From positions 186,001-250,000 of the forward strand of contig NZ_VSKK01000003.1 in the NCBI RefSeq assembly GCF_008086205.1: 64,000 nt of DNA. The letters are read 5' to 3'. This DNA comes from Bizionia myxarmorum (GTDB lineage Bacteria > Bacteroidota > Bacteroidia > Flavobacteriales > Flavobacteriaceae). Shown in pieces: positions 1 through 9,230 of this stretch. How positions within the stretch are numbered: the first letter of the stretch is position 1; each line of letters starts with the position of its first letter. The notes under the pieces are model-generated. The model worked only from the letters and a program-made list of their open reading frames with translations. It ran no database searches and had not been told where the DNA came from. The position numbers and the translations under genes are program-made.

Positions 1-669
1 TAACTCACGGCCAAACATATTCCATTGTAGTCGTCCAATATACATTAAATGGTTATCGTCATTTGCTTTGGCTCCTCTACCAGTTCCTGTAAGAACAGAT
101 ATATGATAGGTGAAATCTGCTAAAGTTTTAGGAAATACACGTCCGTAGAATTCGACGCCTTGTTGCATATCTATGGTAAATGGTCTGTTAATAATGGAAC
201 GATCCATCATTTGCTGTTTCCCAGATGATATATAACGTTCACGACCAAAATGCGTTTTAAATTGACCAATTTGAACATTAAAAAATTGCCAACGCTCAAT
301 CATGACGCGCAAATCTAATAATCTGTTGTTTGCTAAATCATATTGCATATAATACTTTAACCACGGTTTGTACGCATTTCCACCAATTTTTAAACGCGCT
401 CTATTTATATTAAAGCCTGTAGACCTTTCGGTGTTGAAATCGTCAAAAATGACCGGGTTCTGGTCATAGGGTGTAGAAAATCGAAATTGAAAACGAGATT
501 CTATATGTAGTGCAAAGTTTTTGTCTGGAGTGCTAAACTGAAAGCCCTTATTAGTATATTCAATATTTATTTTTTTAGAAGAAATAGAATCAGTTTGTGC
601 TATAAGTGATGTAATAGCTACAAACTGAATTATGAAAACAACAAAAAACTTAAGCGACTTAATCAGCAT
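1..669 (-). CDS. Phosphate-selective porin O/P-type outer membrane protein (partial, N-terminal part)
   Basis: The window holds the first 223 codons of a minus-strand gene that continues past base 1. The ATG at 669 is followed by a signal peptide (hydrophobic stretch FFVVFIIQFVAITSLIAQ, with cleavage expected after IAQ). The mature part is rich in aromatic and alternating residues as in a beta barrel (SRFQFRFST, ARLKIGGNAYKPWLKYYMQYD, QIGQFKTHFGRERY, QGVEFYGR). This pattern fits the Porin_O_P family (OprP/OprO-like), which forms outer-membrane channels for anions or other solutes. The C-terminal half lies outside the window, so the substrate cannot be inferred. It follows the cold-shock gene on the same strand after about 50 bases and may be separately transcribed. 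Confidence 0.8.
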   Translation of the reverse strand, partial: MLIKSLKFFVVFIIQFVAITSLIAQTDSISSKKINIEYTNKGFQFSTPDKNFALHIESRFQFRFSTPYDQNPVIFDDFNTERSTGFNINRARLKIGGNAYKPWLKYYMQYDLANNRLLDLRVMIERWQFFNVQIGQFKTHFGRERYISSGKQQMMDRSIINRPFTIDMQQGVEFYGRVFPKTLADFTYHISVLTGTGRGAKANDDNHLMYIGRLQWNMFGREL

Positions 670-722
670 ACCACTATTAAATAATATTATCCTTGCAGAA
701 ACTTAAGAATAAAAGAATCTTA

Positions 723-1181
723 TTAAATAACCGTTACTTTTACAGCATTTAAACCTTTCATTCCTTTTTCTAATTCAAAAGAAACGGTGTCGTTTTCAGC
801 AATTTCATCAATTAATCCACTCACGTGACAGAAATGTTTTTCTTGAGTTTCAGAATCAATAATAAATCCGAATCCTTTAGAGTTGTCATAAAAAGATACT
901 TTACCTTTTCTAACGGGATCAAATTCTTCGATGTCGCTATCATCACGTTTTGGAATACTTACTTCAATGCTTTCAGCATCTACTTTTACACGCATAGAAG
1001 GATCTGGCGGTGTATCCGTTAAGTTTCCATTAAAATCAACATAAGCAAATTGGATGCCATCACTTCCTCCTTCTTCTTTGTCAACCTTACGGGCTTCCAT
1101 TTTCTTGCGCTTTTCTTCACGTTTCTTTAAGCGCTTTTTCTCTTTTTCACTTTTATTAAATGTCTGTTGCGATTTTGCCAT
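723..1181 (-). CDS. Cold-shock-domain protein with charged N-terminal extension
   Basis: This 152-residue protein has a C-terminal cold-shock (OB-fold) domain at about residues 92-152. The RNP1-like motif KGFGFI is at 102-107 and an RNP2-like HFCHV at 116-120, so it probably binds single-stranded RNA or DNA. Residues 1-40 are very rich in Lys, Arg and Glu (KEKKRLKKREEKRKK), and an acidic linker follows. Bacteroidota often carry such extended CSD proteins of about 150 residues, unlike the 70-residue CspA type. A TATCTTTG box about 127 bases upstream of the ATG implies a long 5' leader. Roles as an RNA chaperone or in cold adaptation are family inference. Confidence 0.85.
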   Translation of the reverse strand: MAKSQQTFNKSEKEKKRLKKREEKRKKMEARKVDKEEGGSDGIQFAYVDFNGNLTDTPPDPSMRVKVDAESIEVSIPKRDDSDIEEFDPVRKGKVSFYDNSKGFGFIIDSETQEKHFCHVSGLIDEIAENDTVSFELEKGMKGLNAVKVTVI

Positions 1182-1268
1182 TTTTTATTTTATAGTAATT
1201 TTTAAGGGTTAAATTGAAGAAATTAAATAATAATAACATGGTTTAAAAAGAACAATGATCGTATTATA

Positions 1269-1315
1269 AACCTAAATTCAGATTTTAGGTTACTCCTGCA
1301 ATGCGTACAAAGATA
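1269..1315 (-). promoter_or_regulatory. Promoter box and hairpin in the cold-shock gene leader
   Basis: A TATCTTTG -7 box reads on the minus strand at 1315-1308. Downstream in the inferred leader is an inverted repeat, AACCTAAA (1269-1276) with TTTAGGTT (1284-1291) and a 7-base loop. The leader to the ATG at 1181 would be about 120 bases. No clear -33 element is seen. A thermosensitive leader is possible by analogy with other cold-shock mRNAs, but this is inference only. Confidence 0.45.
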
Positions 1316-1339
1316 AGGTTTTAATTTACTTTTAAAAAG

Positions 1340-2458
1340 CTACACATGGAATTCTGCAAATTGTATACCTAAAGCCTTCTCAATATCTTGAATGCGTTGG
1401 CGTTCATCATCTAAAATAAGTGCTATAGATCTTCCTGTTTTTCCTGCTCTGGCCGTTCTTCCGCTTCTATGTGTATAATATTCTAGCATTTCTGGTAGTT
1501 GGTGGTGAATAATAAAAGCCAAATCATTAACGTCAATACCTCTTGCCGAAACATCCGTAGAAACTAATATTTGAACCGATTCATTTTTAAAAGCACGCAT
1601 CACTTTATCGCGTTCTTTTTGTTGCATATCACCTTCTAGTGCACCCACTGAAAAGCCTTCGTTTACCAACGCTTCCGCTAAACTTTTAGTTCCTGCTTTC
1701 GTTTTACAGAAAATAATTCCGCGTTGTTTTTTAAATCCGTCTAGCAAATTTGTTAATACGGAAGTCTTATTTTTAATGGAAGTTCTAATGTATTGATGCG
1801 TAATATTCTCATTTACCAAAGCATTTTTATTCACTTCTATACGCACCGCTTTTGGCGACATATAGGTTTTTATAATCTTTTGAATTTCTTCCGGCATGGT
1901 TGCAGAAAATAACCATGTAAAACGTTTCCCCGATGTGTCTTTCAAAATACTATTAATATCTTGTTTAAAACCCATACTTAACATTTCATCCGCCTCATCT
2001 AAAACCAGCGTTCTAATGTTTTTAATATCAATATCACCACGCTCAATTAAATCCAATAAACGACCTGGAGTTGCTACCACAATATGCGTGGTACGTTGTA
2101 AAGCTTTAATTTGTTTTTCTATTTTTTCACCACCATAAACGCCCTCTGAAAATATTTTAGAATCTGAATATTTTGTGAATTTAAAAAGTTGCTTCTGAAT
2201 TTGTTGAACCAACTCACGAGTTGGCGCTAAAATAAGTGCTTGAATTTCAGATTTTGATGGATCAATTTGGTGTAAAATAGGTAAACCATAAGCAGCCGTT
2301 TTACCAGTTCCCGTTTGTGCTAAACCTATTAGATCCGTACCTTTTTGCAATAAGACAGGAATTGCTTGCGCTTGAATTTCAGTGGGTGTCACAATATTGA
2401 GTTCTTTTAAGGCTTTAATATAATCTTTGCGTATGCCTAAATCTGAAAATGATGTCAT
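1340..2458 (-). CDS. DEAD-box ATP-dependent RNA helicase, RhlE-like
   Basis: This 372-residue SF2 helicase has all core motifs: Q motif (FSDLGI and TPTEIQAQAIP near the N-terminus), Walker A AQTGTGKT at 47-54, PTRELVQQ at 79-86, TPGRLLD at about 130, DEAD at 154-157, SAT at 185-187, and the arginine-finger motif HRSGRTARAG at 330-339. The C-terminal tail is short, so this is the minimal core and lacks the basic tail of CsdA or RhlE. It is expected to unwind structured RNA in ribosome assembly or RNA turnover. The ATG at 2458 is preceded by a TACCTTTG box on the minus strand at 2484-2477, and it diverges from rlmF. Placement next to a cold-shock protein fits a role in RNA remodelling. Confidence 0.92.
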   Translation of the reverse strand: MTSFSDLGIRKDYIKALKELNIVTPTEIQAQAIPVLLQKGTDLIGLAQTGTGKTAAYGLPILHQIDPSKSEIQALILAPTRELVQQIQKQLFKFTKYSDSKIFSEGVYGGEKIEKQIKALQRTTHIVVATPGRLLDLIERGDIDIKNIRTLVLDEADEMLSMGFKQDINSILKDTSGKRFTWLFSATMPEEIQKIIKTYMSPKAVRIEVNKNALVNENITHQYIRTSIKNKTSVLTNLLDGFKKQRGIIFCKTKAGTKSLAEALVNEGFSVGALEGDMQQKERDKVMRAFKNESVQILVSTDVSARGIDVNDLAFIIHHQLPEMLEYYTHRSGRTARAGKTGRSIALILDDERQRIQDIEKALGIQFAEFHV

Positions 2459-2544
2459 AGTATTTTAATTGATTGGCAAAGGTAGATTTATTTGACCGTA
2501 ATTATATTATTTATCAGCTAAACTCTTATGTAAGGCCAGAAGTT

Positions 2545-2552
2545 TACCTTTG
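2545..2552 (+). promoter_or_regulatory. -7 promoter box of rlmF (TACCTTTG)
   Basis: TACCTTTG matches the Bacteroidota -7 consensus TAnnTTTG and lies 26 bases before the rlmF ATG at 2579. A mirror TACCTTTG on the minus strand at 2484-2477 serves the divergent helicase. No convincing -33 element was found for either. Confidence 0.5.
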
Positions 2553-2578
2553 TATTATAAATAGCTAAGCGAAAATCC

Positions 2579-3433
2579 ATGCATCCTAATAATATTCACC
2601 TTAAACCCTATTTTTTCGAAGAATTAGTTGCGGTTAATCCTGATTTAGAACCGTTTGTTTTTGTGAATGCTTATCAAACAAAAACCATCGATTTTTCGAT
2701 ACCAGAAGCGGTCTATCAACTTAATAAAGCCATTTTAATTTCAGACTATGGTTTGAAAACGTATCAATTACCAAAAGGTTATTTGTGCCCTCCTATTCCT
2801 GGTCGTGCGGATTATATTCATCATTTGAAGGATTTGATTCAAACAGATTCCAAACCCGTTAAAGGTTTGGACGTTGGCGCTGGTGCAAATACTATTTACC
2901 CTATTTTGGCTACGAAAATTTATAATTGGAAAATGGTTGGTTGTGATATAAACGCAAAATCGGTGGAAATTGCAGAAAATATAATTAATCAGAATCCTAG
3001 TTTAAAGGAATTAGTAGAAATACGCTTTCAAGATAATCCTGCGCATATTTTTGAAGGTATAATCAAAGCAGATGAATATTATAATTTCACCATGTGTAAT
3101 CCGCCCTTTCATGCTTCAGAGCAAGATGCATTAAAAGGTACCCAACGTAAATTGAAGAATTTGAAAATTGATTCAAAAGACATCTTGAATTTTGGCGGAC
3201 AATCCCATGAATTGTGGTGTAATGGTGGCGAAGCTCTTTTTGTGAAAAGAATGATTAAGGAAAGTAAAAAATTCGGTGCTCAAGTAGATTGGTTTACAAC
3301 GCTAATTTCAAAAGCAGAAAATTTACCGAAACTTACCAAACAATTAAACAAACTTGGTGCCACGCAGAAAATAATAGATATGGGTCAAGGCCATAAAATT
3401 TCACGAATTTTAGCTTGGCATTTTCATAATTAA
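2579..3433 (+). CDS. rlmF: 23S rRNA (adenine-1618-N6)-methyltransferase
   Basis: This 284-residue protein has the RlmF layout. An N-terminal segment contains HPNNIHLKPYFFEELV and the conserved GYLCPPIPGRADYIH. A Rossmann-type SAM-binding motif follows (LDVGAGANTIYP), and then the N6-adenine methyltransferase catalytic motif NPPFHAS near residue 176. RlmF methylates A1618 of 23S rRNA, a base near the peptide exit tunnel. It is monocistronic and convergent with rlmI, and the two stop codons overlap by four bases. Length and motifs match the family, and I see nothing unusual. Confidence 0.92.
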   Translation: MHPNNIHLKPYFFEELVAVNPDLEPFVFVNAYQTKTIDFSIPEAVYQLNKAILISDYGLKTYQLPKGYLCPPIPGRADYIHHLKDLIQTDSKPVKGLDVGAGANTIYPILATKIYNWKMVGCDINAKSVEIAENIINQNPSLKELVEIRFQDNPAHIFEGIIKADEYYNFTMCNPPFHASEQDALKGTQRKLKNLKIDSKDILNFGGQSHELWCNGGEALFVKRMIKESKKFGAQVDWFTTLISKAENLPKLTKQLNKLGATQKIIDMGQGHKISRILAWHFHN

Positions 3434-4650
3434 TCCAATTGATAATAACCGCATTTTAAATACGCGCCTTCTGGAAAACCTATAGGATGATCCGTGTCAT
3501 GCTGGGTTTTTAAAATTAATTTATACCGTCTTTTGGACTGGGCAAAACTGGCTTTATTAATATCAAAAAAGGATTCCGCCAGAATTCTAGATGAGCACGA
3601 GGCTAAAATTAACATGCCGCTTTTGTCGGTTAACTTTTCTCCTAGTTGTGCTAATTGTGCATATTTCTTTTTAGCCAATTGAATTTCTGATTGCTGTTTT
3701 GCAAAACTTGGCGGATCAATGACCACCACATCAAATGTTTTTCCAGAGGCAATAAGTTGCTCCATTTCAGCAAAAGCATCGCCCACGATAATATTGTGTT
3801 TTCCCGAATAATCATTTAATCGGCCGTTTTCCAAAGCTATTTCTAAAGCTTGTTTGCTAATATCCAAGCTGGTCACTTCTTTGGCCTGATTGGCTAAAGC
3901 GTGTACTGAAAATCCACCAGCATAGGAAAAAACATCTAAAACGGTTTTACCTTGGCTTAATTCTCCAACCCGCTTTCGGTTATGTCTGTGATCCAGAAAA
4001 TAGCCTGTTTTATGACCTTTTATCACATTTGCCGAAAAGTGAACACCATGTTCAATAAATTTAACGACTTCGTTTTCTAATGTGCCGAATATGACGTGAC
4101 CATCTGTTAATCCGAAATCGGCTTGCTGCAAATTGCGACTTAAACGCATGACAACGGTTTCTACTTTTGAAATATTAATAAGCATTTCCGTAATATCATG
4201 AATGTATGGTAACCAAATTTCTGAATATAATTTGATGACTAAAACCCGATCATACACATCCGCTATTAGTCCAGGAAAACCATCATTCTCGCCAAATAAT
4301 AAGCGATAACTCGTAGTTTTCGATTTTAATAAAGAAGCACGTTTTTGAAAAGCTTGCGCAATTTTATCTTTAAAAAAAGCAGAATTCACAGTTTTGGGAT
4401 CGCCGTGATGCAACATTTTAATTCGAATCGGCGATGATGCATCATACAAACCGACACCAATCAAGGCATTATCTCGTTTTCTGAAAATAACAGCCACATC
4501 TCCAGAATGGCCTTCCTTGTTTATTTTCTCTATACTATTTTCAAAAACCCATGGATGCCCTTGTAACACACTGCGTTCGCCATTTGCGTTTAATTTCACA
4601 GCTAAACGTGATTGTGGTTTTGGAAACTCGGGAAGATTTAATGGCGACAT
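3430..4650 (-). CDS. rlmI: Class I SAM-dependent rRNA methyltransferase, RlmI-like (23S rRNA m5C1962)
   Basis: The protein has 406 residues. An N-terminal PUA-like RNA-binding region (LQGHPWVFENSIEKI, about residues 15-90) is followed by an EEHUD-like middle domain and a C-terminal Rossmann methyltransferase (VLDVFSYAGGFSVHA, then VVIDPPSFAK). This is the layout of RlmI/RlmK-N proteins, which make 5-methylcytosine in 23S rRNA. The tail segment SSRILAESFF lines up with the catalytic Cys region (LASCSSRI). Together with the convergent rlmF it makes a local pair of large-subunit rRNA methylases, each with its own promoter. The ATG at 4650 follows a TATTTTTG box at 4674-4667 on the minus strand. 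Confidence 0.88.
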   Translation of the reverse strand: MSPLNLPEFPKPQSRLAVKLNANGERSVLQGHPWVFENSIEKINKEGHSGDVAVIFRKRDNALIGVGLYDASSPIRIKMLHHGDPKTVNSAFFKDKIAQAFQKRASLLKSKTTSYRLLFGENDGFPGLIADVYDRVLVIKLYSEIWLPYIHDITEMLINISKVETVVMRLSRNLQQADFGLTDGHVIFGTLENEVVKFIEHGVHFSANVIKGHKTGYFLDHRHNRKRVGELSQGKTVLDVFSYAGGFSVHALANQAKEVTSLDISKQALEIALENGRLNDYSGKHNIIVGDAFAEMEQLIASGKTFDVVVIDPPSFAKQQSEIQLAKKKYAQLAQLGEKLTDKSGMLILASCSSRILAESFFDINKASFAQSKRRYKLILKTQHDTDHPIGFPEGAYLKCGYYQLD

Positions 4651-4666
4651 GGTTTTCTAATTTATG

Positions 4667-4674
4667 CAAAAATA
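4667..4674 (-). promoter_or_regulatory. -7 promoter box of rlmI (TATTTTTG)
   Basis: TATTTTTG reads on the minus strand at 4674-4667, 16 bases before the rlmI ATG. It lies directly downstream of the terminator of the preceding M16 protease gene, so the two transcription units abut. Confidence 0.55.
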
Positions 4675-4675
4675 G

Positions 4676-4711
4676 AAAATGCATAGCAGCAAACGAGCTC
4701 CTATGCATTTT
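4676..4711 (-). terminator. Terminator hairpin after the M16 protease gene
   Basis: A perfect 11-bp inverted repeat, AAAATGCATAG (4676-4686) with CTATGCATTTT (4701-4711), has a 14-base loop. On the minus strand it lies 26 bases after the protease stop codon and ends in a T-rich tract that leads into the rlmI promoter. Confidence 0.65.
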
Positions 4712-4737
4712 AAATTTAATTGGTAAGCTTTTACTTA

Positions 4738-7566
4738 TTACATCTTATTTCCAAAAATATCTAATTCAACAACAGGTTTTCCTAGTTCTTTAACTTCTTC
4801 CCATTGCGTCGCTTTATCGCCAACAATAACATAAATCATATCTGATTCTTGTAAATATCGGTTGATAATGTTTTTATAATCAGCTAATGTCATGGCTATT
4901 AATTCGTCTTGGTTTTGTTCTATATAATCATTAGAATAGCCATATTTACTAATATTTCGAAGAATAGATAACTTGGCTCCTAAACTTTCGTAAGCGCGTG
5001 TATTGGCTTTTAAAAGCTTGTTTTTGGTGAGTTCAACATCTTCTTCTGAAAAATTATTCCCATAATTTGAAACCATTTCTTTAATAATCTCCAAAGATTT
5101 TAAAGTCGCATTAGCGCGAACACTAGAGCGCACCGTAAATGGCGAAATTTCTAAACTATTTCCAACACCAGAATATGCGCCATAAGTATATCCTTTTTCA
5201 ATACGTAGCGTTTGAAATAATAATCCACTGGAACCGCCGCCTATAATTTCGTTGGCAAAATCTAAATTATTAGCTTCCGCATTTTTTGACGAAAGCGCTA
5301 ATTTTCCAATATTTAAAACGGATTGTTTAGATTCTGGAACATCAATAAAGTAAATAGTATTTTTATTGTTTTCTGCTGGTAAGTTGAATTTTGGTAATTT
5401 TGGTGCTTCACCTTTCCAAGTATTTAAAGTGGACAAAGCCTTTAAAGTTTCAGATTTAGTCATCGCTCCTGCTAAATGAAAATTGGCATTTTGAGGAACC
5501 AAGTTTGAATAATAGGATTTTAAGTCAGCCACTTTAATGTTTTTAACCGTTTCTAAAGTTCCAGATCCTGGAATGGCAAATGGATGATTTTTCCCATATA
5601 ATAACTGGTTGTATGCCAAACTAGCAATAGCATTGGGGTTGGCTTCTCTATCTTTTAAACTGGTTTCTAGACCTTGCATGAGTCGGGTGAATTCCGTTTC
5701 GTCCCAACGAGGCTCTAAAATAATTTCTTTTATAAGCGCTATGGTTTCATCAAAGTTTTTAGCTAAACAGGATCCCGTAATATGAAAATCTTCATTAGAG
5801 CTATACATATTAATGCTTGCTCCTAATAAGCCAATGGCTTCTTCTAATTCAGCAGGTGTTTTAGTTGCCGTGCCTTCTAACATTAAATTGCTTAACATAT
5901 TGGAGACACCCGTTTTATTTTCTGGATCTAATAATTGGCCACCAGGAATAGTAATATCAAATTGCACTAAAGGAATTTCGGTGTTTTCAATACCATAAAC
6001 CTGCATGCCATTTTCTAAATTGGCAGTCCAAACAATTGGCATTTTAAATTTCGGTAATTCACTAAAAGGAGGTTCACTCCTATCATATTTACTAACTGTT
6101 TTTTCATAATCCGCTTCTTCACCTTGACCAACTTCTTCACTGGCAACATCTTGTAAAATTTCTTCAATCCAAACTTCGGCTTTAGTGGCGTTTTTAATGG
6201 CATATGCCAATTCACCTTTAGGAACAACACTAGTCATAACATAGTTTTTGTTCTTAATATATTGGTTGTAAACGCGCATGACATCAGCAGCAGTAACGGC
6301 ATTAGTTAACTTTGCTGTCTTGGTTATATAACTTGGATCTCCGGTAAATTCATTGTCTTGACCTAATTGGAAGGCTTTGTTTAAAACGGTACTAATTCCT
6401 TGATATAAATTGGTTTCTAATTCCGCTTTAATACGTTTTAAATCGCGCTCATTAACGCCATTTTCTTCAAAGCGTGATAATCCGGAATCAATAGCTTGTT
6501 TAACAGCATTTAAATCTGTTTCCGCATTGGCACGCACGCGAAATATAAATTCTCCAGCCAATTCACTGTTGGATTGGTAGGCACCAATATTAGGCGCTAA
6601 TTTTTGCTCTTCTACAACCACTTGATATAAAGGTGAATTTTTAGAACCACTTAACAACTGTCCTAAAATTTGTAACGCATAAGAGTCTTTATGGTATTCC
6701 TCCACGGATGGAAAAACCATGCGCAATTCTGGAAGTTTGGCAAAATTATCTTCAAAATATAAAGATTTGGTTTTTGCTAAAGTAACGGGTTGTGGTTTCA
6801 ATGCTTCCACATCTGGTCCGCTTGGTATTTCGCCAAACCATTTTTGCACCAATTCTTTAGTTTCTTGAAAGTCAATATCACCGGCAATAACTAAAGTCGC
6901 ATTTTTGGCGCCATAGTATTCGTTGTAAAACTCTTTAACATCATCAATGGTTGCTGCTTGCAAATCGGGCAAAGACCCAATAACAGTCCAGTTATAAGGA
7001 TGGCCTTCTGGATATAAATTTGATCTTAAAATTTCATCTGTATAACCGTAAGCCGCATTATCTACACGTTGACGCTTTTCATTTTTAACTACTTGCTTTT
7101 CACGTTCCAAAGCGGATGTGGTTACGGTATTAATCATGTATCCAAAACGGTCGGAATCAATCCATAAAATTTTCTCGAAAGCATCTTTTGGAACCACTTC
7201 GTAATATACGGTGTAATCATTAGATGTTCCACCATTACGACTTCCTCCCCATTCTGGGATCATTTTTCTGTTAGCACCAACGGGTACGTTTTCAGAATCG
7301 TTGAAACTCATATGTTCAAAGAAATGAGCGAAACCAGTTTTACCAGGCTTTTCACGATTGGAACCCACATGCATAATGGTAGCCACTGCAATTATAGGAT
7401 CACTATTATCTTGATGTAGAATAACTTCTAGACCGTTATCTAAAGTGAATTTTTCATATGCTATTGAAAATTCTTTCTCTGAATTTGGCACATTTGTCTG
7501 GGGTTTGGTTGCACAGGACATACATATTCCGATTAATGCGAATAAAGCATAACGTTTTGATTGCAT
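4738..7566 (-). CDS. M16 family zinc metalloprotease, two-repeat lipoprotein
   Basis: The 942-residue protein has an N-terminal lipoprotein-like signal (ALFALIGICMSC, Cys18). The first M16 half carries the inverted zinc motif HFFEH at 81-85 with the distal Glu near 163 (VKNEKRQ). The second half (from about residue 500) keeps the fold but shows no HxxEH, as expected for the non-catalytic repeat of pitrilysin-like enzymes. It should hydrolyse peptides in the periplasm or at the outer membrane. It is monocistronic. Homologues of this size are common in Bacteroidota and are usually annotated as insulinase-family proteins; the natural substrate is unknown. Confidence 0.9.
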   Translation of the reverse strand: MQSKRYALFALIGICMSCATKPQTNVPNSEKEFSIAYEKFTLDNGLEVILHQDNSDPIIAVATIMHVGSNREKPGKTGFAHFFEHMSFNDSENVPVGANRKMIPEWGGSRNGGTSNDYTVYYEVVPKDAFEKILWIDSDRFGYMINTVTTSALEREKQVVKNEKRQRVDNAAYGYTDEILRSNLYPEGHPYNWTVIGSLPDLQAATIDDVKEFYNEYYGAKNATLVIAGDIDFQETKELVQKWFGEIPSGPDVEALKPQPVTLAKTKSLYFEDNFAKLPELRMVFPSVEEYHKDSYALQILGQLLSGSKNSPLYQVVVEEQKLAPNIGAYQSNSELAGEFIFRVRANAETDLNAVKQAIDSGLSRFEENGVNERDLKRIKAELETNLYQGISTVLNKAFQLGQDNEFTGDPSYITKTAKLTNAVTAADVMRVYNQYIKNKNYVMTSVVPKGELAYAIKNATKAEVWIEEILQDVASEEVGQGEEADYEKTVSKYDRSEPPFSELPKFKMPIVWTANLENGMQVYGIENTEIPLVQFDITIPGGQLLDPENKTGVSNMLSNLMLEGTATKTPAELEEAIGLLGASINMYSSNEDFHITGSCLAKNFDETIALIKEIILEPRWDETEFTRLMQGLETSLKDREANPNAIASLAYNQLLYGKNHPFAIPGSGTLETVKNIKVADLKSYYSNLVPQNANFHLAGAMTKSETLKALSTLNTWKGEAPKLPKFNLPAENNKNTIYFIDVPESKQSVLNIGKLALSSKNAEANNLDFANEIIGGGSSGLLFQTLRIEKGYTYGAYSGVGNSLEISPFTVRSSVRANATLKSLEIIKEMVSNYGNNFSEEDVELTKNKLLKANTRAYESLGAKLSILRNISKYGYSNDYIEQNQDELIAMTLADYKNIINRYLQESDMIYVIVGDKATQWEEVKELGKPVVELDIFGNKM

Positions 7567-7676
7567 AATTTTTAGTTTAGAGTTTAAAGATACTGAAACT
7601 CTATAATTGCTACCAAAAATTAATCGTTAAATAGAAATGTAAGCCGTTAACGCTTGCGGCAAGAAAAGTTTTGAAT

Positions 7677-9023
7677 TTAATTAACTATGATTTTCTTTAT
7701 AAGAGATTGGTTTAAAGAAGCCACTTTTACCAAGTACATTCCAGAACTTAAATGAGAAATATCCAAGGTGTTTAAACCTGAAGTTCCGTTGTGTTGCTTA
7801 ACCATTTGTCCATTGGTATTAAAAATACTGATATTGGAGTTTGGTTGTAAATTTCTAATGTTCAGATAATCAGAAGCTGGATTTGGATAGATTTCAAAAG
7901 AAACTAAACTAGGTTCATCAGCTACGCTTAAAGCATTACAGCCCGTTTCACTTGAAACAAAGTGAGATGCGATGTCAATAACCCAATTAGACAAATATGG
8001 CGCATTCGTGTTGTCTACAAAAATACAGCTTAAGTCTTCATTGTTATCAGCATTAAAAGCAGAAATCTTATCGTTTCTAGAATTACGAATATCTATAGTT
8101 TGCAATTGGTTATTGCCCAAACGAATATGACGTAATTGATCGTTCATGGAAACATCAATATGTTCTATAAGGTTATTGGTAGCGTAAAGAAGAAATAAAT
8201 TAGGCGCATTAAATAATTCCAACTCTGTTATAAAATTATTGTCGCACATTAATCTTTTAACACCGCTATTTTGGGTTAAATCCAACTCTGTGAATAAGTT
8301 GTTACTAATATCAATAAAGGAAATATCAGAACAATCGCTAAAAGAAATAGCATGTAAATTATTGCTTGCACATGATAAGGTTTCCAAGTCAAAGTTATTA
8401 GAAATATTTAAAGCATTCAAGTTATTATCACCACAAAATAAAGATTCTAATTCGTAATTATTACTTAAATCTAAAATACTAATATTATTAGAATAGCACC
8501 AAAGCGCTTCTAACTTCGAATTATTAGAAACATTTAATGAGTTTAAATTATTAAGGTTTGCTGATAAAACTGCTAAATCCAGTAAGTGAGATACTGTAAG
8601 TGCTTGTAATAAATTATTGCTCACATATAATTCCTCAAGATTAATGTTTTGCGAAATATTCAAGTTTTCTATACCATTGTTTTCAACATCTAATATGGTT
8701 AGCGCTAAATTATGAGATAAATCTAACTGTGAAATATTATTATTGTAGCCGTATAAATGTCTTAAATTTACGAAAGCCTCAATACCTGTAAGGTCGTTGA
8801 TGTTTTTATCATAGATATTCAAAGAAATTATACTCTCCGCATCGCTATTCAAAATAGTACCATTAAAACCATTGGTATCAATTCCTTGATTAATTAAAGC
8901 CTGCTCAAAATTGGCATCTGAAATAGCAGTGGTTGTTTGCGCATATGAAAAACCACTTAAAAGAATTAATGTGGCTAATAGGGAAAAACGGTTATTTGAA
9001 AATGTAGAGTTGGTTGAGGACAA
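7677..9023 (-). CDS. Secreted leucine-rich-repeat protein with T9SS type A sorting domain
   Basis: This 448-residue protein begins with a hydrophobic signal (FSLLATLILLSGFSYAQ). About a dozen leucine-rich repeats of internalin/SDS22 style follow, each near 21 residues and of the form LExLxxxNNxLxxLdlSxN, from about 70 to 330. The last 80 residues form a T9SS type A sorting domain (FEIYPNPASDYLNI at its start, GMYLVKVA and QSLIKKIIVN at the end), so it should be exported by the gliding-associated secretion system and cleaved or anchored at the surface. LRRs suggest protein or glycan binding. There is no in-frame ATG near the signal: the best start is a TTG at 9023, and a TACTTTG-like promoter box overlaps it. 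The true start is therefore uncertain. Confidence 0.85.
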   Translation of the reverse strand: MSSTNSTFSNNRFSLLATLILLSGFSYAQTTTAISDANFEQALINQGIDTNGFNGTILNSDAESIISLNIYDKNINDLTGIEAFVNLRHLYGYNNNISQLDLSHNLALTILDVENNGIENLNISQNINLEELYVSNNLLQALTVSHLLDLAVLSANLNNLNSLNVSNNSKLEALWCYSNNISILDLSNNYELESLFCGDNNLNALNISNNFDLETLSCASNNLHAISFSDCSDISFIDISNNLFTELDLTQNSGVKRLMCDNNFITELELFNAPNLFLLYATNNLIEHIDVSMNDQLRHIRLGNNQLQTIDIRNSRNDKISAFNADNNEDLSCIFVDNTNAPYLSNWVIDIASHFVSSETGCNALSVADEPSLVSFEIYPNPASDYLNIRNLQPNSNISIFNTNGQMVKQHNGTSGLNTLDISHLSSGMYLVKVASLNQSLIKKIIVN

Positions 9024-9176
9024 AGTATTTGAGTTTTTATAGCGTTGTTCCGATAAAAGTATTATTTATATGTAGTTGTATCTATTATATTCGATATGTT
9101 AAACATTAAAATCGGTAATCTACTTATTGCAACCAGTTTAACGGATAAAAGCTACCGATAATTTAGTGTTAAAAGC

Positions 9177-9208
9177 TTGAGAAGATCCTTTTAGTAATTG
9201 TATTTTTG
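9177..9208 (+). promoter_or_regulatory. Promoter of the DUF3817/MscS operon (TTG - 21 bp - TATTTTTG)
   Basis: A TTG at 9177-9179 and a TATTTTTG box at 9201-9208 are separated by 21 bases, within the flavobacterial -33/-7 spacing range. The ATG at 9231 follows 22 bases later. Confidence 0.6.
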
Positions 9209-9230
9209 CAATTAATTTAAGAAGATTTTT

